DNA from: Sanchytrium tribonematis
Lineage: Eukaryota; Sanchytriomycota; Sanchytriomycetes; Sanchytriales; Sanchytriaceae
DNA length: 64,000 nucleotides
Direction of reading: 5' to 3'
Assembly: GCA_018985235.1 (NCBI GenBank)
Contig: JADGIG010000002.1
Span: 1 to 64,000 of the forward strand
Both the position numbers and the translations under genes were made by a program. Shown piece by piece: positions 27,792 to 37,256 of the stretch. How positions within the stretch are numbered: the first letter of the stretch is position 1; each line of letters starts with the position of its first letter. The notes under the pieces are model-generated. The model was given only the letters and a program-made list of their open reading frames with translations, ran no database searches and was not told the origin of the DNA.

Positions 27792-28784
27792 ATGAAACAA
27801 ATTTATTGTGGTATACTTGGAGCTACAGGTGCTGTCGGACAGATGTTTTTAAAGCTTTTGGAGAACCATCCAAGATTTGTAATTAAATGTTTAGGAGCGA
27901 GCCAAAAGTCGGCAGGAAAAAAAATTGGAGAGTTTGTCGATTTGCAACAAGATTTGGGCAACTTTGAAATTTTGCTATGCGAGCCCGAACTATTCCAAAA
28001 TTGCTCAATTATATTCAGCGCTTTAGATTCAAGTGTTGCTGGAGAAATTGAGATGAAATTTGCTAAGTATGGCTACCCGGTTTTTAGCAATTCCAAAAAT
28101 TGGAGAATGGATCCACTTGTACCATTATGTGTTCCTTACTGTAATCCCGAGCATCTGAAGTTAGTGGAAAGACAAAAAAAAGAGTGGAAATGCAATGGAT
28201 TCATAGTTACAAATGCAAATTGTTCTACAACTGGTTTAGTGGTTGTACTCAAATCCCTTGAGGCAATTATCAAGTTTACAAACGTGAGAATTCATACTCT
28301 ACAAGCAGTAAGTGGAGCAGGCTACCCTGGTCTTAGCGTAATAGATATACATGATAATGTGATTCCATATATTGAAGGAGAAGAAGAAAAATTGGAAACG
28401 GAAGCTTTGAAAATTTTAGGTAGCTTTATTGAGGCTAAAGGACACATCCAGTCAAAGGATCTGAAAATTATTGCTGTTTGCAACCGTGTTTGCGTTTTAA
28501 ATGGGCACACTTTAAATATCGAAATCAAGCCAGATGTTGATGTAATTCCTCTTGAAAAAATTAAGAAGCACTTTGAAAATCTAGACCACATAAGAATCTT
28601 GGAATCTTCTAATCGACCTCAACCAAGACTTGACCGAAAGTATGGAATGAAAGTATCTGTTGGTCGTATTCGAGTGAAGAATGATGAGCTTTGTTTGACA
28701 GCTGTTTTTCACAATACAATATTGGGTGCAGCGGGTTCATCCATATGGAATGCGGAAGAAGCACTAAAATTAAATTTGATTTGA
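27792..28784 (+). CDS. HOM2: aspartate-semialdehyde dehydrogenase
   Basis: 330 residues. The NADP-binding motif GATGAVG is at 10-16, the catalytic Cys is C144 in TNANCSTTG, and the active-site region VSGAGYPG follows. HTLNIEIKPD and NRPQPRLDRKYGMKVSVGRI match the fungal/archaeal-type enzyme. It converts aspartyl phosphate to aspartate semialdehyde in the pathway to threonine and methionine (and lysine in some lineages). Its presence shows the aspartate amino-acid pathway is at least partly retained, a contrast with highly reduced parasites. It starts 125 nt from the divergent Gid7 start. Confidence 0.93.
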   Translation: MKQIYCGILGATGAVGQMFLKLLENHPRFVIKCLGASQKSAGKKIGEFVDLQQDLGNFEILLCEPELFQNCSIIFSALDSSVAGEIEMKFAKYGYPVFSNSKNWRMDPLVPLCVPYCNPEHLKLVERQKKEWKCNGFIVTNANCSTTGLVVVLKSLEAIIKFTNVRIHTLQAVSGAGYPGLSVIDIHDNVIPYIEGEEEKLETEALKILGSFIEAKGHIQSKDLKIIAVCNRVCVLNGHTLNIEIKPDVDVIPLEKIKKHFENLDHIRILESSNRPQPRLDRKYGMKVSVGRIRVKNDELCLTAVFHNTILGAAGSSIWNAEEALKLNLI

Positions 28785-28810
28785 AAGTAAATATATTAAG
28801 GCCATTTTGT

Positions 28811-29251
28811 ATGGATTTGAAGTGTAAGTGGGCGGGATGTTCTACCATCTCGGAATCAGTCCCTGAGTTATATAAGCACGCGAGGACACATATTGGCTAT
28901 AAAAAGAAAGGAAACTTCAGTACGCGCTGCCTGTGGGGAGATTGCACCTTTGAAAGAACGACTAGGTCTAGGCTACAAGAACATATAATTAAGCATTTTG
29001 AATATCAGCCATTTAATTGCAAAGAGTGCGAGAGCAAATTTAAGAATTCAAGACATTTAAAAAAGCACATGAGAGAAAAACATATGAATTATTTTTCAAG
29101 TTCGAGCCCATTTTTTGTAGCAGATAATATCTTGTCTGTCAATTCTACTTATAATCAATTTTTGTATTTTACCTCTGCCAGAGACGAAAAAGCCTTTGAT
29201 GAAGATGTTCATCCTTTTGATGACGACTTGTTGAATTTTTCGTTCAAATAA
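28811..29251 (+). CDS. C2H2 zinc finger protein, 146 aa
   Basis: Starts MDLKCKWAGC 26 nt after the upstream stop. Three C2H2 fingers: CKWAGCSTISESVPELYKH with ARTH; CLWGDCTFERTTRSRLQEH with IIKH; CKECESKFKNSRHLKKH with MREKH. The first two have C-x4-C spacing with the W-x-x-C pattern of RSC/ARID2- or GLI-type fingers. The C-terminal tail is acidic (DEDVHPFDDDLLNFS) and could be an activation region. A nuclear DNA-binding role is inferred; target unknown. The stop lies in AAATAAAT. Confidence 0.85.
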   Translation: MDLKCKWAGCSTISESVPELYKHARTHIGYKKKGNFSTRCLWGDCTFERTTRSRLQEHIIKHFEYQPFNCKECESKFKNSRHLKKHMREKHMNYFSSSSPFFVADNILSVNSTYNQFLYFTSARDEKAFDEDVHPFDDDLLNFSFK

Positions 29252-29286
29252 ATAATTAAACTACCAAGATAAATCAAAGGGCAAAT

Positions 29287-29812
29287 TTATTCGTTTTTCT
29301 TATCAGCCGTATTTTTGATTTTCTCGACTGCAGCGTCGAACTTAGAACTTTCTTTCGTCAAAAATGGCTCAATGAGTTGATAAACCTTGACTGCGCCCTA
29401 AGTAAGTTCAAATTACATCGAATTGAGGCAAGCTTAAGTACAATAAGAATAAAACCTTAGCTGTGTAGTAGAATGGAATCCAACTCATCAAAATATCTGT
29501 AAAACTTTCTACAGTTGCAAATGTAGCATAAACTATCCAGTACGTTAACCATTTCGTATCGTCGTCCTTTTGTGTCGACTTAATAGCTTGCAATGACTTG
29601 TTAACGGGATATAACAAACCAATTAAGTTACTCAAAGCTTTTCCGGCAACATCAAGAATTAGCAAAAATGCACTTAATCCCATGACTGCCTCTGCAACAT
29701 ATGCCTTTGGAACTCCGTACTGCTTTTCGACCTGATTTAACAACGGATATCTTGATAAGTATTCATCAACGTTTTTGTGAAATGTCAGAGCTCTAGATTT
29801 AACTTGATCCAT
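29287..29812 (-). CDS. YOP1: Yop1/REEP5 ER-shaping protein, 1 intron
   Basis: Exons 29812..29417 and 29397..29287 give 168 residues. TB2/DP1/HVA22 family features are QYGVPKAYVAEAV, two hairpin membrane segments (about 43-70 and 84-120) with NLIGLLYPVNKS and DDTKWLTYWIVYA, then LPQFD joined by splicing to GAVKVYQLIEPFLTK. The L-PQF-x-GA-x-x-x-Y junction is conserved in the family, which confirms the intron. It bends ER tubules. The C-terminal tail is charged and the stop is GAATAAAT. Confidence 0.94.
29398..29416 (-). other. 19-nt intron, YOP1 gene
   Basis: Sense sequence gtaatttgaacttacttag, phase 0. It joins LPQFD to GAVKVYQ. Branch-type A at -6 (ttAc ttag). Confidence 0.95.
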
Positions 29813-29845
29813 GTTTCAAAAATCAACGTGAATATTTTGTGAAAT

Positions 29846-32800
29846 TTATTGTGCCAATCGTGAAATACATAATTCTATTAAGTCGCTCCATTTCTGCTCA
29901 TAATATTGTGGATTATTTTGCATTCTTACGTATAAAAGTGTGCTTTCTGCAACATCTATAATTTGTTTTTTAGTAAATTTTCTAGTTCTTGACAATGACT
30001 GCAGGAATTCAAAAAGGTCCAATGACGATTCTAGTATAAATGGTGAATTTAATTCGTGTTGCAAAAACTCCAACTCATCACTTTTACAAAGAATCATGAC
30101 ATCCTTCAATGAGAAAGCGATCAGATTTAAAAGATCCTTAATCTCGTATGCCTTGCTTTCACTGCCACATCCCTTGATTATCACAAGATTAGTTTTAATA
30201 TCGAGATTGTTCATTTCAATCGTTGCTACAAGTAATCCTATTTGGTTTGATTTGAATAAGTTTTGAATAACTTGAATATCAGCCATCGTCATTAAAGGAT
30301 GAAGTAATCCAATGCCAAAAGAAAGGCAATGTTTGATGGTCTCATCTTTGATCTCTACACTAAGAATCGCTATATCCGGATTGTAGACAAATTTATGAGG
30401 ATTCTCTTGACTCAAAAAAGATATAATGTCAGAAAATGTGGTTTTGATTTGTTTTCTGCTTGGAACAAAAATAATTACATTTCCGTCATAAAATTTGATT
30501 TTTGAGTATATTGATCTCATCATGTTGGACATTCTTGCTGGATAATATTTCTCCGAAAAACCTTGGAAATTCTCCAATATAGGACTCGGAAGCAAATCTT
30601 GCCTAAAATTAAAACAATTTTCGTCTGGAATATTTAGCCAATTTTTAATACAGCCAGAGTTTCCCAAAGTTGGTCCTAACACAATTAATTTACCTTTGTA
30701 TTTGCATTTGATGATTTCAAAATCGATTGATTTCAAATTAATAAAATTGTTTACAATAAGAATTTGGAAATTGTTATCAATTTTGCGTATAAAATCGCTA
30801 GACGTACCTAATTGTACATCAGTATTCGGTAAACTAGATACAGTGGATTGCAATGCATCATATTCCTTATGTACGAGAACAAAAATTTTCTTCTTACAAT
30901 TTTTGACAATACTCAAAATTAGATTACTGAAGTCAAAATAGACTGAACATCCTACAAATACGTTGCTCCTCGAATGAATCACTTCAAACAAGACTTGAGT
31001 TTCAATAGGATTAAAAAAGAGATTGTCTTGAGGTTCAAAATAAGGGGTCAAATTCTTTAAATTTGAAATACTTTTTCTATCTTTTGGTATTATGAGATCT
31101 TGAAAATCAATGTAATGACTGTCTTCATAGTGAAAATCATTTGACATAATCAGTACTTTGAGTCCTTTTTGAACTGGCTCACTGATTAAAACTGTGAATT
31201 CTTGCCAAATTGGCTTGTAGCAATTTATATTAGAAACTGCAAATTGCTGACTAAAAACAATGTTTTCAGAATCATGAACAAATATGTGAAATTGTTCAAC
31301 TGATTTCCTGGAAATCGAATAATGAGGTATCACATTGATCAAGATAGTAATCACAGATGATAAGAGCGGTTTAAATCTATATTGAAAGCTGAAATTTGGA
31401 TGCCGATCTACAGCATTGCAAATTTTCTCCAATAAATTTTTGTCCATAATATTTTTGGATAGATAATTGCAATCGCATTCTCTAATCTCTTCCATGGAAT
31501 ACAGATGTAAATCATTAAGTTGATCAGCAACTCTGATAGAGGGAATGTACCGAATAATTGGGTGTTGAAATGGCCAGGATCTATTTTCTATAATTATGCA
31601 TGATGTTAATGCGCTTTTAGTGGCAAGAGTCCAAGTTCTATATTTTGATATTTCGAAAATGGCTCGACAGATCCGTTTAGCATTTTCTACTACGTAGAAT
31701 TGGTCACTCATTAAGGAGAAAGACTTCAAAGCTTTTTTGTTTACATAAGTTTGAAGCAGAACATTGGCTTTACAATGACTATCAGCTGAAGTACCTTGAA
31801 TTTCCAAAGGGCAGTTGCTCAGCAACATATCAAGCTCTTGAAGCTCATCGTCTCTTACTTTCAGTTGTTCAAATTCGTTACTTAAACATACTGCTTGAAA
31901 CACCTTATCAATATTCATTAAAGGACCAATTTTTCCTTGATTAAAAGTTTCGATTGTTTCTGCTGAAATATAGAAATGGCTTGCTATTTTACCTAGATGC
32001 GTCGATTCCACTAGTTCTTTTTTTTGATCGTACAAAATCATTTCTCTGCGATTTAATTTTAAAAGTGCTTTTTCTGCTAAAGATCTTCGGAAACTTATCA
32101 ACTTGGTATCTTCTGCCAAATCTTTCCAACTTGAGCCATATGCAATCGGATTTTTAAAGCAACGAACATGTTGAAACGTATAGCCTAGCCAAATCATAGC
32201 ATCATCTAATGTTGTTATGGTGCCTAATGCCACTTCGGCATTAATGTAATCCGATAAATGCTTTGTGAACTGGCTTTCGATGGGAAGACTAAGACTCAAC
32301 TGCTCGACATAGTGCCGGTACTTATCAGAGCTTGTCACTAAAATACCATATCCTTTATTTTCGAATTGAGGTCTTCCTGCCCGCCCGAATATTTGATTTA
32401 CATCGAGGATGGATAAATCGATAAAATCTGATTTTGAAGGATCGTATATAGAAGTACCATGTATAACAACTACACTGCTTGGCAAATTGACACCCCAAGC
32501 CAAAGTTGCAGTACAAACTAGTAATCTGCAATATCCCTTCAAAAACCATTTTTCGACATTGTTTCTATCCGACCGAACAAGACCTGCATGGTGTACTGCA
32601 ATGCCATGTTGGAGCAGATCATTAAAGGATTTGGATGTTAGTTTTTTTAATTCGTTAACATAGCCATAATCAGATGCAAGCTGAAATATTTCGGAGTCGG
32701 AAATATCCGCCATTCTTTTGAGAGACCTAGCAACGCGCAAAGTTTCGTTTCTGGAATGTACGAAAACCATCACCTGTTTATCATCTTTCAAAAAAGGTAC

Positions 32801-33967
32801 AATTTTTTCGAACACAATTTTAGTTATAGTTTCTCTAGATTTTGGATCATTTGATTTATAATTATTACCAATGATACTTTGATGCAACGGAACGGGCCTC
32901 CAATTGCTATCAAAAACGAAAAGTCCGTTTGGATTCACTTGAATAAAGTTGGCAACATCAAAATAGTTTGGTAGTGTTGCAGATAATCCCAAAATTCGAA
33001 TCAAAGATTGTTTAAGCTCAACGTGTCTCTGGATGCGAGCTACTAAACATTCCAGCACACTACCTCTTTCACTAGACAACAAATGAATTTCATCCAATAT
33101 TAAGAGTTTTAAATTTGCCATGAAGCTATCATCGCCGTGCATTTTACGAGTTATCACGTCGAGTTTTTCTGGTGTTGAAACCAACAAGTTTGTATTCATT
33201 AATTCTTTCCTGGATAATTGCATATCACCACTAACTTCGTTTACTGTAATGTTAATTTTTCTTAATATTTTTTTGAATTTTGTTGTTATTTCCGCTACGA
33301 GTGCTTTCATTGGAGCAACATATACCATTTTGAGAGATTTAGTTAGATGTTTAGGTGTTTCTTTTATAGCATTGGCAATTACAAGTAAAGCAACATTTGT
33401 CTTTCCAGCTGACGTCGGAGCTGAAAGTAATATATTTTCTTTTGTATTATATGCAGTATTAAAAATTATCGACTGCATTTGATTAAATGCTTGAATATGC
33501 GTAAAAATTGATTGGATGATCGTATCACAGTCATTGACTCGGATTAAATCAGTTTTAGGCAACTTGATTTTTGGTGGTGGAATAACGATCTCCTTATAAA
33601 GATCTTCTTCTATAAAAATCGAAGAGGCTGGCAAACTAAACTTATGACCAGCCCAATCCAAGAATTTCCTCTCTGAATCAGCATATATATGTGGATATTG
33701 TTTTGTTGTTTCCGATTCATTTGAAACAAATTCATGTGCACTCATAACGAGAGACTTGTTGTAAAAGATTGGAATTAAGTCTAAACGTCGTCGTTGTAAT
33801 GATTCGACAAATTCGATATTTTCAAAGCCTACAATCTCCACTAAGTGATTCCAATTTTGGCTATTTAAACATTCTATAATTGTAGGTGAGTGGATCTCCA
33901 GAGAATGAATTTTTTCTAGTATGCTATGCAACTCTAATTGATATTTTGCTTTCTCTTCAAGAATCAT
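29846..33967 (-). CDS. SLH1: Slh1/ASCC3-type Ski2-like helicase with degenerate second cassette
   Basis: 1373 residues in one exon. Cassette 1 is complete: APTSAGKT at 183-190, DEIH at 292-295, GLSATLP, the VFVHSRNE motif and FGRAGRPQFE, followed by the winged-helix and a Sec63-like region. N-terminal sequence and SIRILG-type context favour Slh1/ASCC3 (ribosome quality trigger complex, DNA alkylation repair) over Brr2. Cassette 2 has lost catalytic motifs: Walker A is GCSVYFDFSN, the DExH region reads LIVNNFINLK and SAT reads GPTLGNSG. The protein ends without a second Sec63 domain, versus about 2000-2200 residues in homologues. The stop is CAATAAAT. Confidence 0.85.
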   Translation of the reverse strand: MILEEKAKYQLELHSILEKIHSLEIHSPTIIECLNSQNWNHLVEIVGFENIEFVESLQRRRLDLIPIFYNKSLVMSAHEFVSNESETTKQYPHIYADSERKFLDWAGHKFSLPASSIFIEEDLYKEIVIPPPKIKLPKTDLIRVNDCDTIIQSIFTHIQAFNQMQSIIFNTAYNTKENILLSAPTSAGKTNVALLVIANAIKETPKHLTKSLKMVYVAPMKALVAEITTKFKKILRKINITVNEVSGDMQLSRKELMNTNLLVSTPEKLDVITRKMHGDDSFMANLKLLILDEIHLLSSERGSVLECLVARIQRHVELKQSLIRILGLSATLPNYFDVANFIQVNPNGLFVFDSNWRPVPLHQSIIGNNYKSNDPKSRETITKIVFEKIVPFLKDDKQVMVFVHSRNETLRVARSLKRMADISDSEIFQLASDYGYVNELKKLTSKSFNDLLQHGIAVHHAGLVRSDRNNVEKWFLKGYCRLLVCTATLAWGVNLPSSVVVIHGTSIYDPSKSDFIDLSILDVNQIFGRAGRPQFENKGYGILVTSSDKYRHYVEQLSLSLPIESQFTKHLSDYINAEVALGTITTLDDAMIWLGYTFQHVRCFKNPIAYGSSWKDLAEDTKLISFRRSLAEKALLKLNRREMILYDQKKELVESTHLGKIASHFYISAETIETFNQGKIGPLMNIDKVFQAVCLSNEFEQLKVRDDELQELDMLLSNCPLEIQGTSADSHCKANVLLQTYVNKKALKSFSLMSDQFYVVENAKRICRAIFEISKYRTWTLATKSALTSCIIIENRSWPFQHPIIRYIPSIRVADQLNDLHLYSMEEIRECDCNYLSKNIMDKNLLEKICNAVDRHPNFSFQYRFKPLLSSVITILINVIPHYSISRKSVEQFHIFVHDSENIVFSQQFAVSNINCYKPIWQEFTVLISEPVQKGLKVLIMSNDFHYEDSHYIDFQDLIIPKDRKSISNLKNLTPYFEPQDNLFFNPIETQVLFEVIHSRSNVFVGCSVYFDFSNLILSIVKNCKKKIFVLVHKEYDALQSTVSSLPNTDVQLGTSSDFIRKIDNNFQILIVNNFINLKSIDFEIIKCKYKGKLIVLGPTLGNSGCIKNWLNIPDENCFNFRQDLLPSPILENFQGFSEKYYPARMSNMMRSIYSKIKFYDGNVIIFVPSRKQIKTTFSDIISFLSQENPHKFVYNPDIAILSVEIKDETIKHCLSFGIGLLHPLMTMADIQVIQNLFKSNQIGLLVATIEMNNLDIKTNLVIIKGCGSESKAYEIKDLLNLIAFSLKDVMILCKSDELEFLQHELNSPFILESSLDLFEFLQSLSRTRKFTKKQIIDVAESTLLYVRMQNNPQYYEQKWSDLIELCISRLAQ

Positions 33968-34167
33968 AAGTTAAAATGACTCCGTTGTCTTGAATTAACT
34001 TAAAGTATTCCAATTTGTCCTCCGTCTTCAGAAGTTCACCAAGGCAGTCAACTTTGGACATTAATCTCAATTGGCATCAAGGTTAATTTACTGAAAATTA
34101 ATGATTGGTGGACAAATAAAAGTGTACCATAAAACTAATATTAGAGTAATTCTTAATCAACATCACA

Positions 34168-34536
34168 ATGTATATCGGCAACGACTTGTACAGCTCATCG
34201 TTCACAGGAGAATATTCCATCGACTTTAACATAGTTAATCATTCGAGTTTAATGCCATTGCAAATGCTTAAAACAATTCCTTCTGAAAAAAAATTCGAAA
34301 AAAGGAAACGAAGCCATGCAGATGTGGAAAAAATTCGGAGAAAAAAACTCAAAGAGGCCTTTGAAATCCTAAAATCCGAGTTATGGGAATCTCCAAATGT
34401 TGCAAGTGCAGCAACTCGCCGCCACACCTTAGATCAAAGTCTTCAAATGCTAATTCAATTGAAAAATGACGTCAGCTTTTTAGAGCAGATTAACCAACAA
34501 CTGCGTATTGACTTTGCATTAGCCGATCGTAAATAA
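34168..34536 (+). CDS. bHLH transcription factor, 122 aa
   Basis: The basic region is KRKRSHADVEKIRRKK, with H50, E54, R57 and R58 at E-box-contact positions. Helix 1 is LKEAFEILKSEL, the loop contains ESPNVASAATRRH, and helix 2 is TLDQSLQMLIQLKNDVSFLEQ, extending to a short zipper-like end. The K/R-S-H-x-x-x-E-x-x-R-R pattern places it near the USF/MITF/SREBP-like E-box binders. It is a minimal protein with only about 40 residues before the domain. A GATTGG motif lies about 70 nt upstream of its ATG. The stop is AAATAAAA. Confidence 0.85.
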   Translation: MYIGNDLYSSSFTGEYSIDFNIVNHSSLMPLQMLKTIPSEKKFEKRKRSHADVEKIRRKKLKEAFEILKSELWESPNVASAATRRHTLDQSLQMLIQLKNDVSFLEQINQQLRIDFALADRK

Positions 34537-34589
34537 AATTTGTAAACAGTTTGAGACTCTTTCACTTTCTCCTCTCGATAGGTTGTTGT

Positions 34590-35387
34590 ATGTTAAATGA
34601 ATCAGATTTGAAATTACGCATCATAAGCGCTTCCATTGGAAGTTTAATTACTTCAATATTTGTTACTCCAATGGATACCATAAAAGTTCGGCAGCAAATG
34701 CAAAATATTAAGTCAACAAAAATTGTAAGGCAGCTCGCTTTCCAAGAAGGATTTTCTTCGCTTTGGAAGGGTTTGACTCCAACCATCATAATGAATATAC
34801 CAGCCAATATTGTATATTACGTTTCTTATGATTATTTGAGAGAATTTTTCTCTACGATGACAAATATGCCGTTAGCTTCATTGAGTGCTGGAATAATTGG
34901 TAGATCTCTCGTTGTTATGGTCGGCGCACCGTTTGAACTTTTGAGAACAAGACTACAGGCTGAGAATGTACTTCCTTCGTCTAAAACAATTCAGATCCTT
35001 TTAAAGGAAGCAAAAGATTCGAACTACAAAATGCTTTTTCGAGGAGCTGTACCAACACTTTATAGAGATATTCCTTTTTCTGCAATTTATTGGTCACTTT
35101 TTGAAACCTTAAATCCTGATAAAAGCGTTGTATCAAACAATTTTATGTATGTTTGTTTGTCAGGGACATTTGCTGCTTCATTGACTATCCCATTTGATGT
35201 TGCAAAGACTAGGCGACAAGTTTCTCATGATGGTATAGGAATGTTTCAACTAATCAGGCAAATGATAAAAATTGAAGGCTATTCTGTTTTATTCAGCGGA
35301 TTGATACCAAGAATTGCCAAAGTTGCGCCTGCTTGTGGAATAATGATTGCTTCTTATGAATTTGGTAAGCGATATTATGCTAAGTAA
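34590..35387 (+). CDS. MTM1: mitochondrial carrier Mtm1/SLC25A39-40
   Basis: 265 residues starting MLNESDLKLR. Three carrier repeats with signature motifs: TPMDTIKVRQQ, APFELLRTRLQ and IPFDVAKTRRQ. The second-half signature of the Mtm1 group is clear: LWKGLTPTIIMNIPANIVYYVSYD, FRGAVPTLYRDIPFSAIYWS and FSGLIPRIAKVAPACGIMIASYEF. SLC25A39/40 import glutathione into the matrix and Mtm1 affects mitochondrial manganese/iron handling. The N-terminal loop between helices 1 and 2 is shorter than in animals. It is an inner-membrane protein. Confidence 0.9.
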   Translation: MLNESDLKLRIISASIGSLITSIFVTPMDTIKVRQQMQNIKSTKIVRQLAFQEGFSSLWKGLTPTIIMNIPANIVYYVSYDYLREFFSTMTNMPLASLSAGIIGRSLVVMVGAPFELLRTRLQAENVLPSSKTIQILLKEAKDSNYKMLFRGAVPTLYRDIPFSAIYWSLFETLNPDKSVVSNNFMYVCLSGTFAASLTIPFDVAKTRRQVSHDGIGMFQLIRQMIKIEGYSVLFSGLIPRIAKVAPACGIMIASYEFGKRYYAK

Positions 35388-35420
35388 ATTATTTTATTTT
35401 TCAAAACGGATATACTAGCA

Positions 35421-36527
35421 ATGGTTAATTCTCAACAGGTCTATCTTGTTTTGATATGGTATATATGCAGCACTGGGTTGTCTTTTTTGAACAGATCACT
35501 GGGAAAAGAATTTCACCTGCCACTTTACATTACCTCATTTCACATGTTGATACATTCTATCATTGCTCATGTTCTGACGAAAAAAACTCCCAAAATGCCT
35601 CCAACTAAGGTAATTCCGACAGCAGTATCAACTGCAGGAGATATTGGAGCATCAAATATGGCGTTAGTGCATGTCACAGTTGGTTTTTACACTATTGTCA
35701 AATCATCAGTGCCATTATTCGTTCTACTATTTGCTGTTTTTTTTAAATTGGAAAAAATTAGCATCAAATTGTGCTTAATGATATTCATTATAACTTGCGG
35801 ATTGATTCTCGCAGTTTGGAGAAATGCAAACTTCAATGGGATTGGATTCCTTCTTTTAATGATTGCTGTTGTTCTGGCTGGGTTAAGGTGGTCTTTAACT
35901 CAAATTTTAATGACTTCCATGAAAAGTCCTTTACATGCGATGCGTCACCTAAGCCCACTAATGTCGCTTTTGACTTTTTTTGCTGCTTTAATTGTCAACC
36001 CAATTGCACCTAATCAATTCTCCAGCGAGTTCCCATTAGCAAGAGTGATATCTTTGACATTTTTGGGTTCGATTTTAGCCTTTTGCCTTACACTAAGTGA
36101 ATTTCGATTACTTCAGATAACTTCAGTGTTAACAGTATCTATATTTGGAATCATAAAAGAATTATTAACAATTTCTCTGGATTCAATTCTCGAAAAAGAG
36201 CAGACTTTGACGCCGATAAATGTCGTTGGACTATTTATTTGTATAGCGGGAATTATATGGTATCATTTATGGAAAAACGAAATCACTGAAGATCAACCTT
36301 ACTCACCACTTAGAGAAATTTTTGTATCGGAGGAATTAAGCAGCCCGCTTCACCCATATCAAGAGTCTTCTCCCAAAAAAAGGCATTCGTTGGAAATGGG
36401 CTCGCCAATTTATCCAGAACGGAAAAAATTATTACAACCCATAAATAAGGCCTTTCTTATAGAAGAAGCAGACGATATTGAACTAAATGAGTTTAACGAA
36501 ATGAAGCATACTAAAGCGCATGATTAA
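35421..36527 (+). CDS. drug/metabolite transporter family sugar transporter, SLC35C2/YMD8-like
   Basis: 368 residues with about ten membrane helices, starting VYLVLIWYICSTGLSFLNRSL. The triose-phosphate-translocator family motif appears as NMALVHVTVGFYTIVKSSVPLFVLLFAVFF, followed by GLRWSLTQILM and VSIFGIIKELLTI. This block arrangement is that of the SLC35C2/yeast Ymd8 group, Golgi nucleotide-sugar or related transporters. The C-terminal 75 residues are a polar cytosolic tail. The transported substrate cannot be told. It may supply the GT2 and GT69 enzymes encoded nearby, which is speculation. Confidence 0.82.
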   Translation: MVNSQQVYLVLIWYICSTGLSFLNRSLGKEFHLPLYITSFHMLIHSIIAHVLTKKTPKMPPTKVIPTAVSTAGDIGASNMALVHVTVGFYTIVKSSVPLFVLLFAVFFKLEKISIKLCLMIFIITCGLILAVWRNANFNGIGFLLLMIAVVLAGLRWSLTQILMTSMKSPLHAMRHLSPLMSLLTFFAALIVNPIAPNQFSSEFPLARVISLTFLGSILAFCLTLSEFRLLQITSVLTVSIFGIIKELLTISLDSILEKEQTLTPINVVGLFICIAGIIWYHLWKNEITEDQPYSPLREIFVSEELSSPLHPYQESSPKKRHSLEMGSPIYPERKKLLQPINKAFLIEEADDIELNEFNEMKHTKAHD

Positions 36528-36529
36528 TA

Positions 36530-37222
36530 TTACAATGGAAATGTCACTTGAAGAATGTATCGTTTAATTCCTTTTGAGTTCGACAATTCTTTTATGAAAG
36601 AAAGCCCTAAGCTAATTCCAATTTTAATAAACTCATCCACATTACCATCCAACCCGAAATAACGAGATTTTGTGGCAATTAGGCATATTCCTTTAGGTAA
36701 TAAATGCTTCTTGATAACCCTTATAATTTCTAAATATTTTTTTGCTGAATAAAGGATGTCTCCTGCAACAATATAATTGTATTTCAAATCTTCATCTAAG
36801 TCATTCCAATCTCCAGAAAAGAAACGCGATTGATTCACTCTTCTACTTCCTAAATTGTGTATCGCATTGGGAATTGTTGCAAATTTTATAACTTCTTCAT
36901 TGAAGTCAATGAAATCAATAGATGTTTCTTGCGAAATTTTTGCAAGAGAGATTCCTAAAAGGCCGACACCCGAACCTAAATCAAGCACCCTGCCAGTCAA
37001 TGTTTTCTGAAGTTTAATCAAATCGTTTTGACATTCCCAACATTTGAATCCGCCTTCATATATACCATCTTCTCGGTCAGATATTCCAAAGTATTTTTTT
37101 TGTTGTTCCTCGCTCATATCTGATTTTATGGCTTTTATGGTCCGTATATAAATGCCTCTTAGAGATTCGAATTCGCTTTCCAAAAGATGTGTTTCTGATC
37201 CTGGCGCAAAAATTTCTTTCAT
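36530..37222 (-). CDS. HPM1: protein histidine methyltransferase Hpm1/METTL18
   Basis: 230 residues. The conserved entry block is REDGIYEGGFKCWECQNDL (family 'GVYEGG-x-KxWEC-x-DL'), followed by the SAM-binding motif VLDLGSGVGLLGISLA, the acidic IDFIDFNEEV and VAGDILYS. The C-terminal ATKSRYFGLDGNVDEF matches the METTL18 'K-x-YYFGVGG' element. Hpm1 methylates a histidine of ribosomal protein L3. The N-terminal extension is short. It ends 2 nt from the stop of the convergent transporter and starts 34 nt from the divergent Rpc40 ATG. Confidence 0.92.
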   Translation of the reverse strand: MKEIFAPGSETHLLESEFESLRGIYIRTIKAIKSDMSEEQQKKYFGISDREDGIYEGGFKCWECQNDLIKLQKTLTGRVLDLGSGVGLLGISLAKISQETSIDFIDFNEEVIKFATIPNAIHNLGSRRVNQSRFFSGDWNDLDEDLKYNYIVAGDILYSAKKYLEIIRVIKKHLLPKGICLIATKSRYFGLDGNVDEFIKIGISLGLSFIKELSNSKGIKRYILQVTFPL

Positions 37223-37256
37223 TTTGATTTAGAATTTCGACAATAGGGGATCTCCT

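Noticed and set aside
33120-33482. Long plus-strand open frames opposite the helicase and other large genes.
   Set aside because: They are antisense shadows of conserved minus-strand proteins with no family features.
34534-34556. A possible 21-nt intron at the end of the bHLH gene.
   Set aside because: The base at -5 is not a pyrimidine, and splicing would only replace one stop with another a codon later.
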